From assembly GCF_009720825.1 (NCBI RefSeq), contig NZ_WNKY01000013.1, forward strand, positions 62,001 to 126,000: a DNA stretch of 64,000 nt. The letters are read 5' to 3'. The translations under genes and the position numbers were made by a program. Under the pieces are notes generated by a model. It was given only the letters and a program-made list of their open reading frames with translations. It ran no database searches and was not told the DNA's origin. This stretch comes from Duganella radicis. Lineage in GTDB: Bacteria; Pseudomonadota; Gammaproteobacteria; Burkholderiales; Burkholderiaceae_D. Below are positions 61,755 to 64,000 of this stretch, one piece after another (position 1 is the stretch's first letter; the number at the start of each line of letters is the position of its first letter).

Positions 61755-63123
61755 ATGTCTCATCATCTGCTGAACGCCGTTGGGTCGGCGCTGGATTTGC
61801 CCGCTGCGGCGCTGGATGCCGTGGAGCTGCTGGGCGAAGGTGAGCTGCCATCGTCCTTTGCCGTCACCGACTTGGCCGCTGCGTCGGTCGGCGCGGCAGC
61901 GCTGGCGGTGCGGCAGTTGGTGGTGGCGCAGGGCAGTGCACCGGCCCGCGTGCAGATCGACCGCCGGTTGGCGTCGATGTGGTTCAGCTGGTCGTTCCAT
62001 CCGCTTGGCTGGGAGCGGCCACCGCTGTGGGACGCCGTCGCCGGCGACTACGCCACTGCGGATGGCTGGGTACGCCTGCACACCAACGCGCCGCATCACC
62101 GCGACGCCGCGCTGTCAGTACTCGGCTGCGCACCGGAGCGTGCGGCGGTGGCCCAGGCCGTGGCCGCCTGGCGCGGGCTGGAACTGGAAGAGGCCGTGGT
62201 GGCGCAGGGCGGCTGCGCGGCCGTCATGCGTTCGATGGCGGAATGGCGCGCTCACCCGCAAGGCCAGGCCGTCGCCGGCGAACCGCTGATCGCCTTTGCC
62301 GATGCCAGCCGCGCCGCACCGCGCCCATGGGCATGGACCAGCGAGCGGCCGTTGGCCGGACTCAAAGTGCTGGACCTGACGCGCGTGCTGGCCGGCCCGG
62401 TGGCGACCCGCTTCCTGGCGGGCTACGGCGCTCAGGTTCTGCGCATCGATCCGCCGCACTGGAACGAGCCCGGCGCCATTCCCGAAGTCACGCTCGGCAA
62501 ACGCTGCGCGCGGCTCGATCTGATACGGCCCGAAGATCGCGCCATCTTCGAACAGCTGCTGGCGCGGGCCGATGTGCTGGTGCATGGCTACCGGCCGGCC
62601 GCGCTGGAAAGGCTGGGCTATGGCGAAGCAATCCGCCGCCAAATCAACCCTTCGCTGATCGACGTCGCACTGAATGCCTACGGTTGGAGCGGCCCGCTGA
62701 ACGGCCGTCGTGGCTTCGACAGCCTGGTGCAAATGAGCAGCGGCATCGCGCACCACGGCATGCGGCAGCAGGGCGCCGGCAAACCCACGCCGCTGCCGGT
62801 GCAGGCGCTGGACCATGCCACCGGCTACCTGATGGCCGCCGCCGTGGTGCGTGCACTGATCGCCCGCCTGAACGAAGGCCGCATCTTGCAAGCGCGTCTT
62901 TCGCTGGCCCGCACCGCCAAACTGCTGACCGATGCGCCAGCGCCCCGCCGGTCAAACGCCGCTCGCCCCTATGCGCGAAGACGACTTCTCGCCGCAGCTG
63001 GAGCAAACCGAATGGGGACCCGCACGCCGCTACCGCCCTCCCGTCGTCATCGAAGGCACGCCGATGCGCTGGACCCTGCCTGCCTCCAGCCTCGGCAGCG
63101 CGGACGCCCGCTGGCGGGATTAA
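61755..63123 (+). pseudogene. CaiB/BaiF-type CoA-transferase, frameshifted near the C-terminus
   Basis: The first frame encodes about 395 residues of a family III CoA-transferase: PLAGLKVLDLTRVLAGPVAT, LRIDPPHWNEPGA, ARADVLVHGYRPAALERLGY, SLIDVALNAYGWSGP and FDSLVQMSSGIAH. After LARTAKLLTDAPAP the frame becomes nonsense (rich in Arg) to 63179. The other frame continues AGQTPLAPMREDDFSPQLEQ and EWGPARRYRPP, ending RWTLPASSLGSADARW at TAA 63121-63123. One extra C in the CCCC run at 62943-62946 explains this, and the repaired product would have 455 residues. A real indel and a homopolymer sequencing error are both possible. Confidence 0.85.
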
Positions 63124-63204
63124 GGGGCAAATCCAGCGTTGTTCGCCGCTTTGGTGCAAGCATCCATGTTGCATACTAAGTAACCACCAAGGCGGAATGA
63201 AATC

Positions 63205-64000
63205 ATGGCTACCTCCAGTATCAACTCGACCAACAGCTCGACCAGCTCGCAGGTCTCGACGGACGTCTACAACCGCGTCCAGCAAACCATGGCGTCGCAG
63301 ACCAGCGCCGCCGCCAAGCTCAATGCGTCCATCACCAAAGATCAGACCAAGCTGTCCGCGCTCGGGCAGTTGCAAAGCGCCCTGGCCAGTTTCCAGCAGA
63401 TCGCCGCCGGCCTGACCGGCAACGGCCTCAGCACCAGCGCCGCCAGTTCGGCCAAGACCATGCTGACCGCCTCGTCGACCGGCACGGCCAAGGCCGGTAC
63501 CTACGCCATCGACGTCAAGCAACTGGCGCAGGGCCAGTTCCTGACCAGCGACGAGTTCGATTCCGCGACCACGAAAATCGGCGCCGGCGCCACCACCACC
63601 GTCAAGATCGACTTCGGCGCGGCCGGCGGCGGGAAGGGCTTCGTCAACGCCGCCGTCGCCAGCAAGACCATCACCATCGATAGCAGCAATAACACGCTGG
63701 ATGGGATCGCCGCCGCGTTCAAGGCGGCCGGCGTGGACGTCAAGGTGGTGAAGGGCGACGACGGCCAGTATTCGCTGTCGATCGCCGGCCAGCCGGGCGC
63801 GGCCAATAGCATGCGCATCAGCGTCAGCGGCGACGCCGCGCTGAAAAACCTGTTGGCATTCGACCCGGACGGCGCTCAAAAACTCAAGCAGACCAGCGCC
63901 GCCATGGACGCCATCCTCACGGTCGACGGCAAGGAAATCAAGAGCGCCAGCAACACCATCAAGGACACGGCCATCGCCGGCGCCACGCTGAACCTGACGG
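63205..64000 (+). CDS. fliD: Flagellar filament cap protein FliD-like, N-terminal part (runs off window)
   Basis: The frame is open from ATG 63205 (AAGGCGGA upstream) to the window end, giving about 265 residues. Features are those of FliD (HAP2): a Ser/Thr-rich start, an N-terminal coiled-coil region (KLNASITKDQTKLSALGQLQ, SALASFQQIAAGL), the FliD_N motif GTAKAGTYAIDVKQLAQGQF, and the beginning of the C-terminal domain (AILTVDGKEIKSASNTIKD, then ATLNLT). FliD caps the growing filament and folds flagellin. The N-terminus is less typical than that of most FliD, so a FliD paralogue is possible. Confidence 0.82.
   Translation, partial: MATSSINSTNSSTSSQVSTDVYNRVQQTMASQTSAAAKLNASITKDQTKLSALGQLQSALASFQQIAAGLTGNGLSTSAASSAKTMLTASSTGTAKAGTYAIDVKQLAQGQFLTSDEFDSATTKIGAGATTTVKIDFGAAGGGKGFVNAAVASKTITIDSSNNTLDGIAAAFKAAGVDVKVVKGDDGQYSLSIAGQPGAANSMRISVSGDAALKNLLAFDPDGAQKLKQTSAAMDAILTVDGKEIKSASNTIKDTAIAGATLNLT

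Noticed and set aside
63124..63179. Extension of the CoA-transferase to the stop at 63179.
   Set aside because: Family homology leaves this frame at about 62946 and continues in another frame to 63123. The extra residues are out-of-frame sequence.
63197..63204. ATG at 63197 as the fliD start.
   Set aside because: It is in a different frame from the FliD-like sequence. The ATG at 63205 has a suitable ribosome site and the right frame.
1..64000. tRNA, rRNA, prophage or insertion sequence.
   Set aside because: I saw no cloverleaf-like or rRNA sequence, no transposase, integrase or phage structural gene. A dedicated covariance-model search was not possible here.

Overview
The window is a high-GC, gene-dense stretch of chromosome from a betaproteobacterium, most likely an Oxalobacteraceae member of the Massilia/Duganella/Rugamonas kind. 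I infer this from family content and gene order: a tsaB-rimI-uracil glycosylase string, the long form of leuA, lplT-alr-radA, egtD-egtB, and two large PAS-GGDEF-EAL proteins. No rRNA, tRNA, CRISPR array, prophage or intact insertion sequence was seen. About 62 protein genes are supported. Three of them (ynfA, a nucleoside hydrolase, a CoA-transferase) are each broken by an apparent single-base indel.

Layout. 1-7.2 kb: end of a DUF1348 gene, a TetR regulator, a c-di-GMP turnover protein, an exported DUF1501/DUF1800 pair, an unknown exported protein and a YdeI-like protein. 7.2-22.1 kb: the most interesting part, a selenium/ergothioneine region. It holds a five-gene ABC importer whose binding protein resembles the putative selenate-binding family, egtD and egtB, a chemoreceptor, leuA behind a leucine leader peptide, a FitAB/VapBC-like toxin-antitoxin pair, and selD/senC, senB and a divergent senA. 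22-30 kb: an amidohydrolase, a lipoprotein, a DUF885 peptidase-like protein, a glycosyltransferase, broken ynfA and nucleoside hydrolase genes. 29-41 kb: malic enzyme, glutamate dehydrogenase with a LysR regulator, MFS exporters with a MarR regulator, an ECF sigma factor, several DUF proteins and an RhlE-like helicase. 42-52 kb: a cyclic-nucleotide-binding protein, fabI, a MltD-type transglycosylase, DUF1415/DUF1289/DUF1993, a 1039-residue c-di-GMP protein and an orphan molybdopterin dehydrogenase subunit ending in an 84-bp perfect palindrome. 52-64 kb: a thioredoxin-like protein, the tsaB-rimI-udg-DUF1853 operon, lplT, alr, radA, a PilZ protein, an HTH-citrate synthase divergent from a frameshifted CoA-transferase, and the start of a fliD-like gene.

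How the genes work together. The selenium region reads as a nearly complete route from selenium oxyanion to selenoneine. The importer would bring in the oxyanion and SelD/SenC would make selenophosphate after reduction by enzymes not seen here. SenB would make a selenosugar, EgtD makes hercynine, and SenA would join the two. EgtB is the sulfur counterpart that feeds ergothioneine. Two PAS-GGDEF-EAL proteins, a PilZ protein, a chemoreceptor and fliD indicate a motile, c-di-GMP-regulated lifestyle. leuA appears to be controlled by ribosome stalling on a leucine leader peptide.
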